A stretch of 64,000 nt of DNA from Mesorhabditis belari (GCA_958450365.1 CAUEEP010000089.1:248001-312000); one strand, 5' to 3'. Numbered from the stretch's first letter, positions 19,900 to 30,560 are shown. Notes: a model not told the origin generated them from the sequence alone. Program-made: numbers and translations.

Positions 19900-20329
19900 A
19901 TTACAGTATTTACGGTATACACACTTTTTGTATACTCTGTAAATTAAAGTACCATGAAGTTCGATTTCATTATCGCCAACGTAAAGGACTCATTTTCGCC
20001 GCTTTGTATCCACCAATTGCTCAATTTTCTACCAAGTTTGGTTGCGAGCATAGTATTTCAAAGCTAAAATTATTGTAGTTTTTAAAGTTTTGCTATGAGC
20101 TGGTCAAGTCAAAGCAAGTCAATTCAAGCCAAGTTAAAGTCTTTTCAGTCCAGAATGTTTGGAATTGTAATCGCTTTTTTCAGTCTGAAGTGACGGGGCT
20201 TGTAAAATCGGGAAACGAATTTGATGCAATGAACACAGTGATAAGAAAATATTCAGCTTTTGGATTCATTCCGATTTTCAAACTTTAAACTAAACTGTGT
20301 TTGTTTTATAGTTTAAAAGAGCTTTAGTT

Positions 20330-20490
20330 ATGAAAACTCTCATTTTCCTACTTGGGTTCTTATTTTGTTTGACCAAATCGGCTCCGGAGAACGAGCGGAT
20401 CACGAGTTTGCCGAATTTCAAAGGAAATCTCCCATTCAAGCAATATTCCGGATATGTTGATATAAATCCGACAAAAAGCTTGTATTATTG
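20330..20490 (+). pseudogene. Serine carboxypeptidase (S10) first exon, orphan copy
   Basis: The ATG at 20,330 opens a signal peptide (MKTLIFLLGFLFCLTKSAP). The S10-family mature N-terminus follows (RITSLPNFKGNLPFKQYSGYVDI) and ends in LYY plus a GTGAGC donor at 20,491. No second exon follows: the intron runs into small mobile elements and unrelated sequence. It is an inverted duplicate of exon 1 of the copy at 32,247-32,407. Confidence 0.8.
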
Positions 20491-20567
20491 GTGAGCTTTT
20501 GGTGGGGTATGATTGTTGCTTGGTTACGATTACTATTTGGTTCGATTTTACATTGTTCTTCATTGTC

Positions 20568-20758
20568 ATGTTACGTCCTATCTAGAAATCCGTCCAATCG
20601 GACGTCCGATCTAGACTGAAGTGAGGCCAAACGCCCGATCTAGATTCAAGCCGATCACTCTAAATCTAAGTCTGGATTGGACGTCTGATTTAGAGTGTGA
20701 TCGGCCTGATTCTTGATCGAACGTTTGACCTTAATTCACTCTAGATCGGACGTAACAT
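20568..20758. mobile_element. Small inverted-repeat element in the carboxypeptidase intron
   Basis: The ends ATGTTACGTCC and GGACGTAACAT are inverted. The interior is made of alternating copies of the palindromic words GATCGGACGTCC and TCTAGA. A longer version sits at the equivalent position of the second copy (31,895-32,168). Confidence 0.65.
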
Positions 20759-20951
20759 ACCTAAAAAACGCCAAAATTGAACCAATTCTAGTTAGATCTC
20801 CGTTAAATTATTTACATTTTAAAAGAATTTTACATTAAAAGAAAGTTAAACAGCTAATGAAGAAAACTCAGATTCCCTGGGATATATCCGATTAATACAA
20901 AACTGTTTTTGTATGTAAATGAATAACTTTCTAGTCATAATCTTTAAGTTA

Positions 20952-21067
20952 CCGTATTTTCTGTAATAGTAGTGCGCACTACTATTTTTTCAACCCCCCT
21001 TCAGCCTGCACTACTATTACAGACTGCACTACTATTATAGACCGCACTACTATTACAGAAAATACGG
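20952..21067. mobile_element. Tigger-related MITE, 116 bases
   Basis: Terminal inverted repeats CCGTATTTTCTGTAATAGT and complement, flanked by TA on both sides. The interior contains CACTACTATT words like the Tigger subterminal repeats. It is non-coding and probably moved by a Tigger transposase. Confidence 0.8.
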
Positions 21068-21120
21068 TATACATAATTTCTTACATGCAGGCCGGGTAGT
21101 TACTCAAGGGAAGGTTCGCA

Positions 21121-21470
21121 ATGGCAAAGAAGTTGATAACTCGTGCTAAAGCCCAAATGACTAAAGCTCTAAATAGTGGCCTAGCATTTGAGGAAAGTTC
21201 GTTAAAGCTTATTCGAGATTTGGAGGTTGAAGATAGCCCCAGAAACGTTGAAAAATTGCTAACGCCGTCAGATACTGACGTAACGAAGATGATAACTACA
21301 AGGAAAGTGTGGGTAAAATTTGAGATAGAGAATTTCAAAGTTTCACTCCCGAAGAAGTTGAAGGATGGGGAGAAAGAGAAAAATTATTCTTCAACACGAT
21401 AATACTAGACCGCATGTTTCGAAGCTTGCTTGCTCTACACTAAACTCACTACGCTCTACACATAATGGCA
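21121..21470 (+). pseudogene. Transposon relic with mariner-type catalytic motif
   Basis: The first 93-codon open frame (MAKKLITRAKAQMTKALNSG and following) is of unknown origin. It overlaps, in another frame, the peptide ILQHDNTRPHVSKLA at about 21,385-21,430. That peptide is the second-Asp motif of mariner transposases. The rest of the transposase is missing. Confidence 0.5.
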
Positions 21471-21506
21471 AATATGATTTGAAGTTGTTCATTGAGGAAT
21501 ACAGTC

Positions 21507-21565
21507 CGGGAATGATGCGAGATAAACTAAATTCTGCTGAAAGAGACAATTTCTACCAAGCTTTC
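21507..21565 (+). pseudogene. Short KAP N-terminal fragment
   Basis: Reads MMRDKLNSAERDNFYQA, matching the IMRDKL...SAEREKFFKEA region of KAP. Nothing on either side continues the gene. Confidence 0.6.
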
Positions 21566-21599
21566 CGAACTGGCTTGTTTTAGAAAAAATAGAAAGTAT

Positions 21600-21850
21600 A
21601 AACTGGAATCGCCACAATTTTGCCATCAAAAATTCCCATTTGCAGGTAATCGTTTCGAAGCTTTCCTCCGGCCTCTCCGATCAAGGTGACGAGGATCGTG
21701 AGTGCCTTGTCTCGTCAACTCCCTCTTCAATGTCCTCAATTCCTACATTTTAATCGGCTTCTCTCCCTCCATCTCCATCATTGATCATTCGTCTTCTCTC
21801 CTCAGAAAAGTGTTGCTTACAAGATTTGATCACAAAGTATATTTCAGAGC
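21600..21850. repeat. Dispersed repeat shared with 34.3-34.6 kb
   Basis: The stretch from TTTGCAGGTAATCG through GCCTCTCCGATCAAGG and CTCCATCTCCATCATTGATC matches 34,350-34,510 in the same orientation. There it forms the right arm and flank of a long palindrome. Confidence 0.6.
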
Positions 21851-21879
21851 TCAAAAGGTGATTTTGAAGAAGAGGTTCC

Positions 21880-22430
21880 CAATTTTCACCTCCAATTCCC
21901 AAGAACACAGCTCAGCACTCAATTTTCTCATATTTTTCCCATTTTTATGAATACACCGGTTCTCCGGTTATTGTTTCCTTCCATTTACGGGTTTCCTTCA
22001 TTTATTGATACTCATTCTTTCTTTTCTCATCATTTGTGAATTTTACAAAATTCGGTTTTTTTTCTGCGTTTAGTAATAACATATCAATGAGAATAATAAA
22101 TTTATTTGCCAATAGATGTGAATGAATATCTACAGAACGAAAAAGAAACAGAAATCCGTTTAAAATTGAGAGAAAATAGTGGAAAACCTAAAACTAAGTA
22201 GTACCCAGGTTTGGACACATTAAACATGGCCATGCTTAATTTTCCAGAATAAGTCTGAAAATGTTTATGAAGATTATAAAAGTTTCATCACAATTCACCT
22301 TTTGGTGAAAACCTGATTTCTGTTATTTGTGTGTGTTGATGTGAAAATTGCATTTATTACTGAGAGGGGGCACAAAGAACGTTTTATGGTGGGTTTTGGG
22401 AACATTTCCATGTTCTATTTGAATAAATCC
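21880..22430 (-). repeat. Module-flank repeats in inverted orientation
   Basis: The reverse complement of the 17.1-17.35 kb block (21,890-22,080) is followed by the reverse complement of the KAP 3' flank block (about 22,290-22,440). No gene. Confidence 0.55.
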
Positions 22431-22660
22431 TTGATTTTTGAAGAAAACAAGTGGCATAAAGACAGGTCGAATTCAAAAATTGGACTAGTAAAATAAAAAC
22501 TCTGAAAATTGTCGGGAAGTCGGGAAGACTACGGCTAGGGTACAGAGCAATGAGCATTTTTTCTTTTTCTTTCTATCTTCAGTTCATTTTCAAACCATTT
22601 GTTTTAGGATTTTCTTGATAATCGGTTAAGCGGATGAGGGAAATTGTGAAGTTAAGAAGA
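22431..22660 (-). pseudogene. KAP 3'-end fragment
   Basis: On the minus strand, 22,579-22,650 reads IRLTDYQENPKTNGLK, the equivalent of the KAP IRLIDYQGNPKTEWL block, followed by the KAP 3' trailer. Everything upstream of that block is missing. Confidence 0.65.
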
Positions 22661-22893
22661 TTAGGGTTCGGATAGGGCACAATAAGCTCTTCTTCTTTGT
22701 CTTTCTTTACCGATTCTACCGATTCTAGCCTCCTGTTGGTTAGTGGGCTATTAGCTCGGAATTCGGGCGGATGCGGGGTGTCCATCTGGTCCATCCATCA
22801 CGACCGAAGGTAAAATCTATTTCACTCTTGATCAAAACTTCCATCCCTTACCGTTTGAAGTTTGTTTTAAATGATAAAAGTACATAATCAAAC

Positions 22894-23632
22894 TCGAATA
22901 TCTGGATCCGTGATTTGGTCACGAACATCCCGTATATGATTCTCAATCAACTCGAATGGACTCATATATCGGTCTGTTCCAGCAAATGTTCCCGAAACAG
23001 TTCCATCTCCCACTACTTTCACCAATCCGAAGTCACCAATCTTCAGCTGGTATTCATTGGTCACAAAAATGCTATAAATGAATTAAACTTCGACATTTAT
23101 ACCACTGAATATTACTTGTCTGGTTTGATATCTCGATGTACCAATTTGTGTTTCTGATACATGTGATCGATGGCACCAAATAATTGAATTCCCCAGGTGA
23201 GAACAGTGTTCATTGAATAGCTGATTGTTGAGTTGAAGATTACTAAACTCCAAGATCTAACAATGCCAGTCCAATCTCAACCTCCTTTGAGTGGTCCCTT
23301 CTGACAATATTCCATTACAATTCCCACTTTTATTCCTTCTTCTGTGTATCGATACAATCGAACCACATTTACATGATAGATCTTCTTCAAAGCTTCACAT
23401 TCATTTTTGAAGAACTTCAATCGTTCATCACTACCACAAAGCATATATTTGATGACAGCTGGGCTAAATAAGGAAGCTTATGGTACAATACAACCTCTAC
23501 AAAAGATTAGTTATTGAACACACCAGTGAATAGATCAAAAATAACCAACGGTTTGTGTCCAATCAATTCATATACTTGCCCCATTGCTCCATTCCCAATA
23601 TAGCGTTCAACAAATTGTTTAGATGTTGTCAT
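22894..23632 (-). pseudogene. KIN copy e, 3'-truncated
   Basis: Exons: 23,550-23,632 (ATG, MTTSKQFVERYIGNGAMGQV), 23,282-23,463, 23,116-23,242 and 22,894-23,071. The AVIK, HRDIKPDN and GDFGLV motifs are intact and a good ATG is kept. The TGA at about 23,273 lies inside the 39-base intron (23,243-23,281) and is not a mutation. The gene breaks just before exon 4 (near 22,885) and is joined to unrelated sequence and a KAP tail. The C-lobe is therefore missing. Confidence 0.75.
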
Positions 23633-23804
23633 TTCTCACAGATAACTTTAACGTAAAGAACTAACAATATAAAATCTAAAAGAGCAGATGAAATGGAATT
23701 CGAAAAGTAGCTAGAAGGTGAGGGAAAAAACTTTTGCAAGAAAGGGAATTCTTATCTTTTTCTTCTAAACCGCTAATCCTTGGATTGGAACACATTTCCG
23801 TTTA

Positions 23805-24450
23805 TTGGAACACAACGATATATGAGTCCACCTGAAATGAAAGAGGATGGGGTACAACGGGATGTTTATGAACAAATAAAGGAGGCTGGTGTATCGGTTG
23901 GTTTTACATTCATTTCTATCCAATGATAAGATAAATTCATTCCAGGATTCCCATCGAAATGATGTCTACAGTCTGGGACTTGTTATGTGGGAAATCATCG
24001 AAAGGAGGTATTCACGTCTAAATAGTGGCCTGCTTCGAGACATTAATAGGATTCCCAAACAACATTTTATGGTTTTAGAACCATTTTCACAAACTATGAG
24101 ATATCTGGAGTGTTTGATCGTGACCGATTATTGTTTGATATTGCACTCAAACGTGTTACTGAAATCGAATCACCTGAATGTCAATCACAAATTCAATGGA
24201 TCATCTCGAGGTTTGGATTCAAGATTTTCCTTTATATTTGAAGAGTCCATCTTACAGATGCACTAATTTACAACGTATTCATCGTCCACCAGCTTCTGAA
24301 GTTGTGGATTTGCTTAAAACATATAAAGTAAGCTTTTCTAAAAGAGGTTCAACTTCTCATTTATTATTATTTTGGGTTGGGAAGTATTTCCTTTCACTTA
24401 TTTAACCATAATAATAACTAGAATTTTCCTGTTTTTTGTAGAATTCTTAA
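23805..24450 (+). pseudogene. KIN copy f, 5'-truncated
   Basis: Starts inside exon 3 at GTQRYMSPPE-equivalent sequence (about 23,805-23,898). It continues with exons 23,946-24,007 (DVYSLGLVMWEII), 24,079-24,210, 24,258-24,327 (RPPASEVVDLL) and the terminal exon 24,442-24,450. Exons 1-2 are replaced by the upstream flank of the oppositely oriented copy e. The two copies thus meet head to head at a rearrangement breakpoint near 23,800. Confidence 0.75.
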
Positions 24451-25108
24451 GGCTACCAAGCATTAAAATTCCAGAATCTTTTGTGGCAAAGTAGCTGAGA
24501 ACGGCCGGATTAAAGTTGACTTATGTTCACATGGCATGTAGATCCGTGTTCCATCACTAAAGTGCTTCTTTTTTTCAAAACAAACAGGAAAAACTTTAAA
24601 ATAGTTAAGCTTAAAATTTCAGCAAATTTCATGTTTAAAACAATTAGAAAAGCACTTCTTGGTGATGATTTTCACGCGGACCTGCGGACAAGCATCTCCA
24701 AAATAAGCGCTCTCTGAGTGAAAACTGCCTAAACGCCCACTCTCTGGCATACAGCCGGCTGTGTTTGGTTGAATTGCCCCAGTATCAAATGCTTTTCTAT
24801 AAACTAACTTGCTTTTCTTGAGTATTTTTCTCGTTGTTTGGAATTTGGTGAAATTTTAAAGTTTCCCTATATATTGTGAAAGAAAGAGAAACTTTTGTGA
24901 TGGAACACGGATTTACATGGCATGTGAACATGAATCAACCTGAACTCGGCCGTTCTAAGCTATTTTACCACAAAAGACTTTCAAACTTGACTACTGAAGA
25001 GTCCTAAGAATTCTAGATAAACCATGAAAATTTTGGTTATTTTAGAGGTTATTTTAAATGAGTAACTAGGAGTGAAAGGAAATTTGCGGAGTTTCATACT
25101 TCCCAACT
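24373..25108. repeat. KIN-KAP spacer inverted-repeat element, copy f
   Basis: GGGTTGGGAAGTAT at about 24,374 and the complementary ATACTTCCCAAC near 25,097-25,108. Inner arm words ACGCCCACTCTCTGGCAT and AATTCTTA are as in the other spacers. Confidence 0.65.
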
Positions 25109-25195
25109 AAATAGTTGAATATTCCCTTTTTTGAAACTTAAAATTTCTCAAATATAATAACCTAGACAAATCAATTCATCTCTTCACTCCCTTTT

Positions 25196-26293
25196 ATGCC
25201 CACAGAAGATAAAAACCAAAAAGAACTGATGAAACCAATTGGATTTGATGATGGAACAGAATGGGTTATGGTTGAATCTGAGGCAAGAAAATATGAAAAG
25301 AAGAGATTCCGGGAGAATATTTGGGGTAGGAGAATGCGACATAAACTCAAAACACTAAATTCTGCTGAGAGAGAGAAATTCTTCAAAGGTGCTCGTTATG
25401 TGATTGGGGAAATATTGGAGATAGAAAGAGAGAAGAAAAATCCACATGAAAAGGATCTTTATGAAATATTTGAATTGTTTGTTTTGGGAGATTTTGAAAG
25501 ACAGCTCCGTCAAGCAAACCATGCTTTAGCAAGTCTTAAAAGTCGCGAGGAGATTTGGATAGCAAGTTTTCAAAATCGGGAGAGATGTGAGTTTTGTATT
25601 GACAATTTGAAGGAAATAAAAAGAGAGAAATACACAACGAATTTCTATTTTCGAGGTTTTATTTCTCAATTGACTGGTGAGGGATGGATTCATATAGTAC
25701 GGCCTGAGTTTGTATTGAGAAAGAAACATAGAGGATCCAATGAGTTTGTAAGTGAAGACTTGAGATTATGGAAACTAATAGTAGGACGATGGGTAGACAA
25801 TTCAAAAAATGAAATCCGGAGCTATGAAATTGAAATTGAAGATCAAACACACGGAATATTTCATTTTTCCCATTACAAACAAATCCCTCTTGAACGAATA
25901 ATTAAAGCATTTAAAAAGCAACAAAAAAGAATGGAAAGTATCCTGAGATCATACTTGAAATATATGATTCCAATAGAAGATTCGGAGAAGAATAATGTTC
26001 CATTTAATATTGAATCACTTCTCGGTGAATCGTCTGAATATAGAAGAACTCATGGGCCCCATCCCTTCCCCCACTACATATTCCAATTAAGAAATCCTCC
26101 TCGTCCAATTTGTCAAAAGGATCATTCAGCGAAATGTCAAATGGACGGGTTTAGAAAAATGAAAAGATGGTCGGATTTACCTAAAGAATTGCACATTCCA
26201 GTATGTGGTAAAATCAAAAATGAGGTCTGGTTTCTGGTCATGAGATGCTATACAATCCATGTTCTTCTTCTCAGCATCTCCAATGATTCTTAA
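25196..26293 (+). pseudogene. KAP copy f1, 3'-truncated
   Basis: The ORF opens with the conserved KAP N-terminus and is collinear with full copies through LTGEGWIHI, FSHYKQIPLERI, FPHYIFQLRNPP and CQKDHSAKC. It carries an in-frame deletion of about 18 codons (the EAPNIVSRLKEETQTF segment) and a small insertion after GWIHI. Homology stops at about 26,240 after LHIPVCGKI. The frame then continues into unrelated sequence to 26,293, so the C-terminal 170 residues are lost. Confidence 0.8.
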
Positions 26294-26600
26294 AAAAACT
26301 CGTGAGCACTATATGAAAGCAAGAATTTTAAAAATTCAACAGCTATTGTTAGAGAATTATTGTATGCCGATAACTTTTTTTGTTTCGAGAATTAAAACTT
26401 TAAAAAGCGAACTCAAGAAACGGTTCCTTTACCTAAATATCGGAGAACATGAGGCATTTCCAATGATTCTTAAAAAAACTCTTGGACAATCATTTATCTG
26501 TGTGCTTAATTCTGTAATTATTTTCATTTAAAGAAGTTTCAAGAAGTCTCGATATGATATTGAACAAGGCATGGACATTAATTTTATGAACTGACCAAAA
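26240..26600 (+). other. Insertion between two KAP fragments, with a short direct repeat
   Basis: Unrelated AT-rich sequence. The word CCAATGATTCTTAAAAAAAC occurs at about 26,279 and again at 26,460. The frame is open (SPMILKKT, then FPMILKKT about 60 residues later) but no start or family is recognised. Confidence 0.4.
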
Positions 26601-26618
26601 GCTTCTACAGAAAAGGAT

Positions 26619-27626
26619 TTGTTTTTAAGTGAAGACCTAAGATTATGGAAAGAAATACCAGGACGATGGGTAGACAATCCAAGAGCTGAAATCTGGAGTT
26701 ATGAAATTGAAAACGAAGACGAAAAGCATGAAGTGCTTCATTTCTCCCATTACAAACAAATCCCTCTTGAACGAATAATTGAGGCATTAAAAACACAACA
26801 AAAAAGAATGGAAACGATCATAAAATTTCACTTGAAATATCTGATTCCAATAAAAGATTCGGAGAAGAATAATGTTCCATTTAATATTGGATCTATTCTT
26901 TATGAAACTCCTGAAACTAAAAGACCTTCGGAGACTGAATCAACTTCTGAATCCGACGAAGAATCTGAATCATCTTATGGGCCCTCTAAAAGAGCTAAAA
27001 AACCAACTTCTGAATCTGACGAAGAATCTCAATCTTCTTATAAGTCCTATCACTTCCCCCACTACATATTCCAATTAAGAAATCCTCCTCGTTCGATTTG
27101 TCAAAAGAATCATTCGGGGAAATGTCAAATGGATGGGTTTAGAAAAATGGAAAGATGGTCAGATTTACCTAAGGCATTGCACTTTCCAGTATGTGGTGAA
27201 ATCACGGAAGATGAGGTCTTGTTTCTGGAAAATTACATGGAATGTATAAGCTCTGAAGCAGGTGCGACTTTTCTCATGGAACATCCATTTCTATTTCTGT
27301 GCTGTCAAAATCTCTTAAATATTCCATTTATGATTCTCCTGGATCTTCCAAATAATTATGAAAATGGGGAAAGTATTCCTGGATTGGATTTAAAGACGAA
27401 ACTTCATAATATTGATGTTGGAGTATTAAGAGAATACTTGCAAGAGTCGAAGCTCAATCAGAGGATCTATGCTTTGATCAAGAGTGATAGATGGACACCC
27501 TACATCCGTTTGATTGATCATCAAGGGAATCCAAAAACAAAATGGCTTAACTTTGGGAAGGTGCCTTTGAATTCGGCTTCCTATAGCCAATTCACCAACC
27601 AACATGAGGCCAGAATCAGTAATTGA
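26619..27626 (+). pseudogene. KAP copy f2, 5'-truncated but open to its end
   Basis: It begins at the FVSEDLRLWKEIPG block, with the first 190 codons missing. It reads open for 335 codons through FSHYKQIPLERI, the linker, FPHYIFQLRNPP, CQKNHSGKC, LLDLPNNYENGE and IRLIDHQGNPKTKWL to TGA at 27,624-27,626. The linker is expanded into repeated acidic units (TSESDEESES and TSESDEESQS). No transmembrane anchor is present. It has no KAP start, so expression is doubtful. Confidence 0.75.
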
Positions 27627-27870
27627 GGATAAAGAAGTTACTAAAATGAAAGACAAAGGAAAAATTTTTCTTGCTCTGTATCCTCGCTAGTTTTCCCGAC
27701 TTCACAATTTTCAGATTTTTTATTCTTCTTGTTTAGTTTTTGAACTCTATCTATCTTTATGCCACTTGTTTTTTTTCTCTTTCGTCAAATGAAAAAAGTT
27801 TTTATCCAAATATAATGTTCTTATAGTAAAAATAAATAATAGCCAAAATCGAGTAAGAATGGTTTTTCAG

Positions 27871-28000
27871 AGAAATCCGAGGAAAAAATTTGCGATCGAA
27901 TGGACAGACGGAAGTGCTGTGGATTTTGCCAATTGGCATGACGAAGAGCCGGAGCTGCAATTGCAAGGCAAAGTGAAATTTCCATCGCGGAGTTTGTGAA
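27871..28000 (+). pseudogene. C-type lectin domain exon, orphan copy
   Basis: After a TTTTTCAG acceptor the exon reads RNPRKKFAIEWTDGSAVDF then NWHDEEP, the WTDGS...W core of a C-type lectin domain. It stops soon after and no other lectin exon is adjacent. It is the duplicate of the exon at 52,880-52,987. Confidence 0.75.
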
Positions 28001-28292
28001 CCCATAATATAGTGACCAATGGCCTTTACCTTGCGACCTGAGAATTTCCATATCAACGACGAGTCTCTTTCAGATCTCCGGCACCAGCCAGCGTGGAGAT
28101 TCACTTGAACAAGTTTTTATCCCTTTATCTGCAAAACAAGCTCTCCATTCTGATTATTTTCAATCTTTTTGTGTTTTTCTGAATAGCTACGGCAATAAAA
28201 GAAATATTATACACTGTTGTGCAACAAAAATGAACATAGCTAGTCTCATTTTCTTTGGCTAACTAATAGCGATGGATGACTTAGGCAGTTCA

Positions 28293-28700
28293 CAGGGTGT
28301 TCCACAATTACTGATACCGGATAACTAGCTTGAAAAAACGTTTTTAGTATAAAACTTGTGATGAAACTTTTCTTTTTAACAAATTAGATAGTAAAGTAAT
28401 GGAAAAACAACAATTATTGGATATGTCCTCCTTTAGCGTTGACACAGAGCTGAAGGCGCTTCAGAAAGTTGTCGACCGTGGCACGCAAGTAGGGGAGATC
28501 CAATTCATCCCATGCTTTTTGAAGAGACTTCTTCAAAGAATCAAGAATTTTGTGCGATTTTTGACAAGCCTTAGCTTCTAATACGGCGCAGACGCTGTAG
28601 TCGAGAAGACTTAGGTCAGGCGACATTGGTGGCCATTCGTTGAATCCGCAAAATCTGGAAAATTCTTGTCACACCAATCCTGAACTGAACTGGCTTTATG
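28293..28700 (-). mobile_element. maT-type mariner, 3' portion
   Basis: Terminal sequence CAGGGTGTTCCACAATTACT at 28,293. The minus-strand frame 28,414-28,626 gives SPDLSLLDYSV and DSLKKSLQKAWDELD, the transposase C-terminus also seen at 52.2-52.4 kb. The first two thirds of the element are absent. Confidence 0.75.
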
Positions 28701-29159
28701 GGCCGATTGCTTTGCTGAAAAGAAGAGAAATCCTGAAAAAAAAGATTGCGAGAAGATTGGTGATGAGAAGAAGAAGTGAAAAGGTTTTAAAATCAGAAAT
28801 TAAAAGTAAAAAAGACATTGAACTTTGTACTTTTCATTATTTAACCGTAATCAGCTATTTGTTTTTGGCAAACTTTATCCGAACACTGACTCTGGTTGTT
28901 ACTCGAAAGCAAGCTTCAATTACCGTAACCGAGCCATGTCCAGTTACCGTAACCCTGTCTAACAAGGGAAGGTCAATTGGCTGAGCCGGACAAATGCTAT
29001 GGGACCAATACCATTCGACGCAGAATTTTATGCGGATTCCGAATGTGTATTAGGTTTTTGCTAAATGACAATCTGCCAGGAGCTATAAGCGTCTAGTTTT
29101 GTTAGAACTAAAATGTGACCATTAGGGTCTTAGCGGTCTCCTTGTGAACCCAATTCGGT

Positions 29160-29217
29160 GCAGCCGTGGCCGAGTGGCACAGCGTTCGTTTCGAGGCCTC
29201 ACAAGTTCGAACGACGC
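29160..29217 (+). repeat. Partial tRNA-like sequence
   Basis: GCAGCCGTGGCCGAGTGG resembles the 5' half and A box of a type II (Ser/Leu) tRNA, with a B-box-like AAGTTCGAACG shortly after. Arms and acceptor stem are incomplete, so it is a pseudo-tRNA or retroposon head. Confidence 0.4.
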
Positions 29218-29445
29218 TTTTGATTTTTGTTTTGCTTTTTGTAAAAGTATAAAAACCTTTATCGAGGTGTGATGACAAGAATTATGTTGTCCGCGCGCAC
29301 AAAGAACACTAGTCAGCATCTCTAAGAAGTCGGAGACTCGAAACAATAACTGTTGATACAATTTTACATCTAAAGCTCGGTTATGGAAACTTGATTTATG
29401 GTTTTGGTTTTGACCATGGTTTTGGAAGTAAACGAGTGTTTTGTT

Positions 29446-29718
29446 ATGGCTAGCAAAACGGCGTTTGAAGAATTGGCTCTACGCTTGGGCTTTTCTAAAT
29501 CTTTAAATCTGAAGATTTGAATGGAAAAGTTGAAAAAGTTATGTTCTCATAAGCTCGACGTTCAAGCTATTACGATTTCCCAGAGATATACACATCTATG
29601 TGAATGCTCAAAAAATTTCGATGATTTCTGCAAAATTTCTTCAGTGAGAAATTCGAAACTATCGGGTAAAGAGATTAGCTCAAAAATCGATAAATGCAAA
29701 AGTCTGCTAAGAAAATAG
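29446..29718 (+). pseudogene. Hypothetical ORF with one in-frame stop
   Basis: The ATG at 29,446 (MASKTAFEELALRLGF) reads in frame to TGA at 29,518, immediately followed by ATG and 65 more codons (MEKLKKLCSHKLDV to KSLLRK). The composition looks coding but I recognise no family. It could be two exons, a degraded gene or chance. Confidence 0.25.
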
Positions 29719-29859
29719 GAGGACCCGAGATTGGTACACGTTCATTAAAAGCCCATCTTGGATTGCAGCATCTACGCGAGTTTTTGAAAACTAACAATTG
29801 CTTAGCCGACCCATTGACTGGAAAAGACATTAGAAATATCTATTCAATTGGCTAGCTTG

Positions 29860-29945
29860 TCGGTCAAAATCATGATATTTTGATAAAACATCATGATTTT
29901 ATCATGATTTTGATAAATCATGATATTTTGATAAAACATCTTATA
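29860..29945. repeat. Short AT-rich tandem repeat
   Basis: Repeated CATGATATTTTGATAAAA and CATGATTTTATCATG words, partly self-complementary. Confidence 0.6.
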
Positions 29946-30080
29946 GTGCATTGTACACCCCTTTACCAGTTTGCTACTCTAACTACGACTTAGTGAAAGC
30001 TATAGACTGATAACTCAAAGTTCCACATAACGATAGTCGCAATGCCTGAATTTTGCCGAAACCCGATTTCTAAAATGTTT

Positions 30081-30560
30081 TGATCAAAATTGTTAAAGGG
30101 AAAAGTTTTAATTTTTCAAGGATCACCCTTCCTCCAAAGTTGGATGATTTCTTTTTTTAGTCTTTTTCTTACTAATGCCCATAGCATTGTCTTTGATAGC
30201 AAAAATCGCTTAGCTACTTTCCAGATCATGACTCGTGCAAAATCTGATTCGTTTTTGCCATCATCGAGACGAACGTGGAATTTTGCCTTTTTGGCGCTGG
30301 AATCGCAACAAAAGTTTGATTTTTATGCAGGATGGTGTCCCAATTCACAGATGGGGTTGCACATAGAAATGGTTGCAACGCAAGAGAATCTCTCTATTCT
30401 CCTGGTCAGCTTGTTCTCCTCACTTGAATGTTATCGAAAGCTTATGGTTCGCAAAATTCACGCCGGAAACAAGACGTATCGAAACGTTGATGAGCTCAAG
30501 CTTGCCATCATCGTGGCACCGTCCAGAAATTGATTGATATCCACGGCTTGAATGATCGAG
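30081..30560 (+). pseudogene. Tc1-like transposase relic
   Basis: Frame-shifted pieces of a Tc1/mariner catalytic domain. About 30,325-30,360 reads FMQDGVPIHR (second Asp motif). About 30,425-30,450 reads SPHLNVIESLW (third acidic motif). In a neighbouring frame, 30,445-30,510 reads RKIHAGNKTYRNVDELKLAI, the usual C-terminal helix region. Several frameshifts make it inactive. Confidence 0.65.

Larger units (their letters stand above)
17482..19915 (-). mobile_element. Tigger/pogo-type DNA transposon, 2.43 kb
   Basis: Perfect 16-base terminal inverted repeats CCGTAAATACTGTAAT (17,482-17,497) and its complement (19,900-19,915) are flanked on both sides by TA, the target duplication of this superfamily. 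Subterminal regions hold tandem GGGGTACTATTAGAG words, about six near the right end and fewer at the left. The interior encodes a decayed transposase on the minus strand. Confidence 0.9.
27820..28700. repeat. Segmental duplication, inverted partner of 52.13-53.02 kb
   Basis: The lectin exon at 27,871, about 200 bases of flank and the maT 3' part occur in the same order but reverse orientation at 52,130-53,020. Confidence 0.75.

Noticed and set aside
19737..19905. Regularly spaced repeats resembling a CRISPR array
   Set aside because: The units are directly adjacent with no unique spacers, lie at the end of a DNA transposon and the genome is eukaryotic.
24523..24717. Recurrent small ORFs in the KIN-KAP spacers (CHVNPCSIT...ISKISVL type), seen at 24.5, 37.2 and 57.9 kb
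   Set aside because: They recur because the spacer element recurs. The frames are not conserved at their ends, have no start context and overlap the inverted arms.
30090..30533. 147-codon ORF as a new gene
   Set aside because: The C-terminal part matches Tc1-type transposase with frameshifts, and the N-terminal part is out of frame with the other catalytic motifs. It is treated as a transposon relic.
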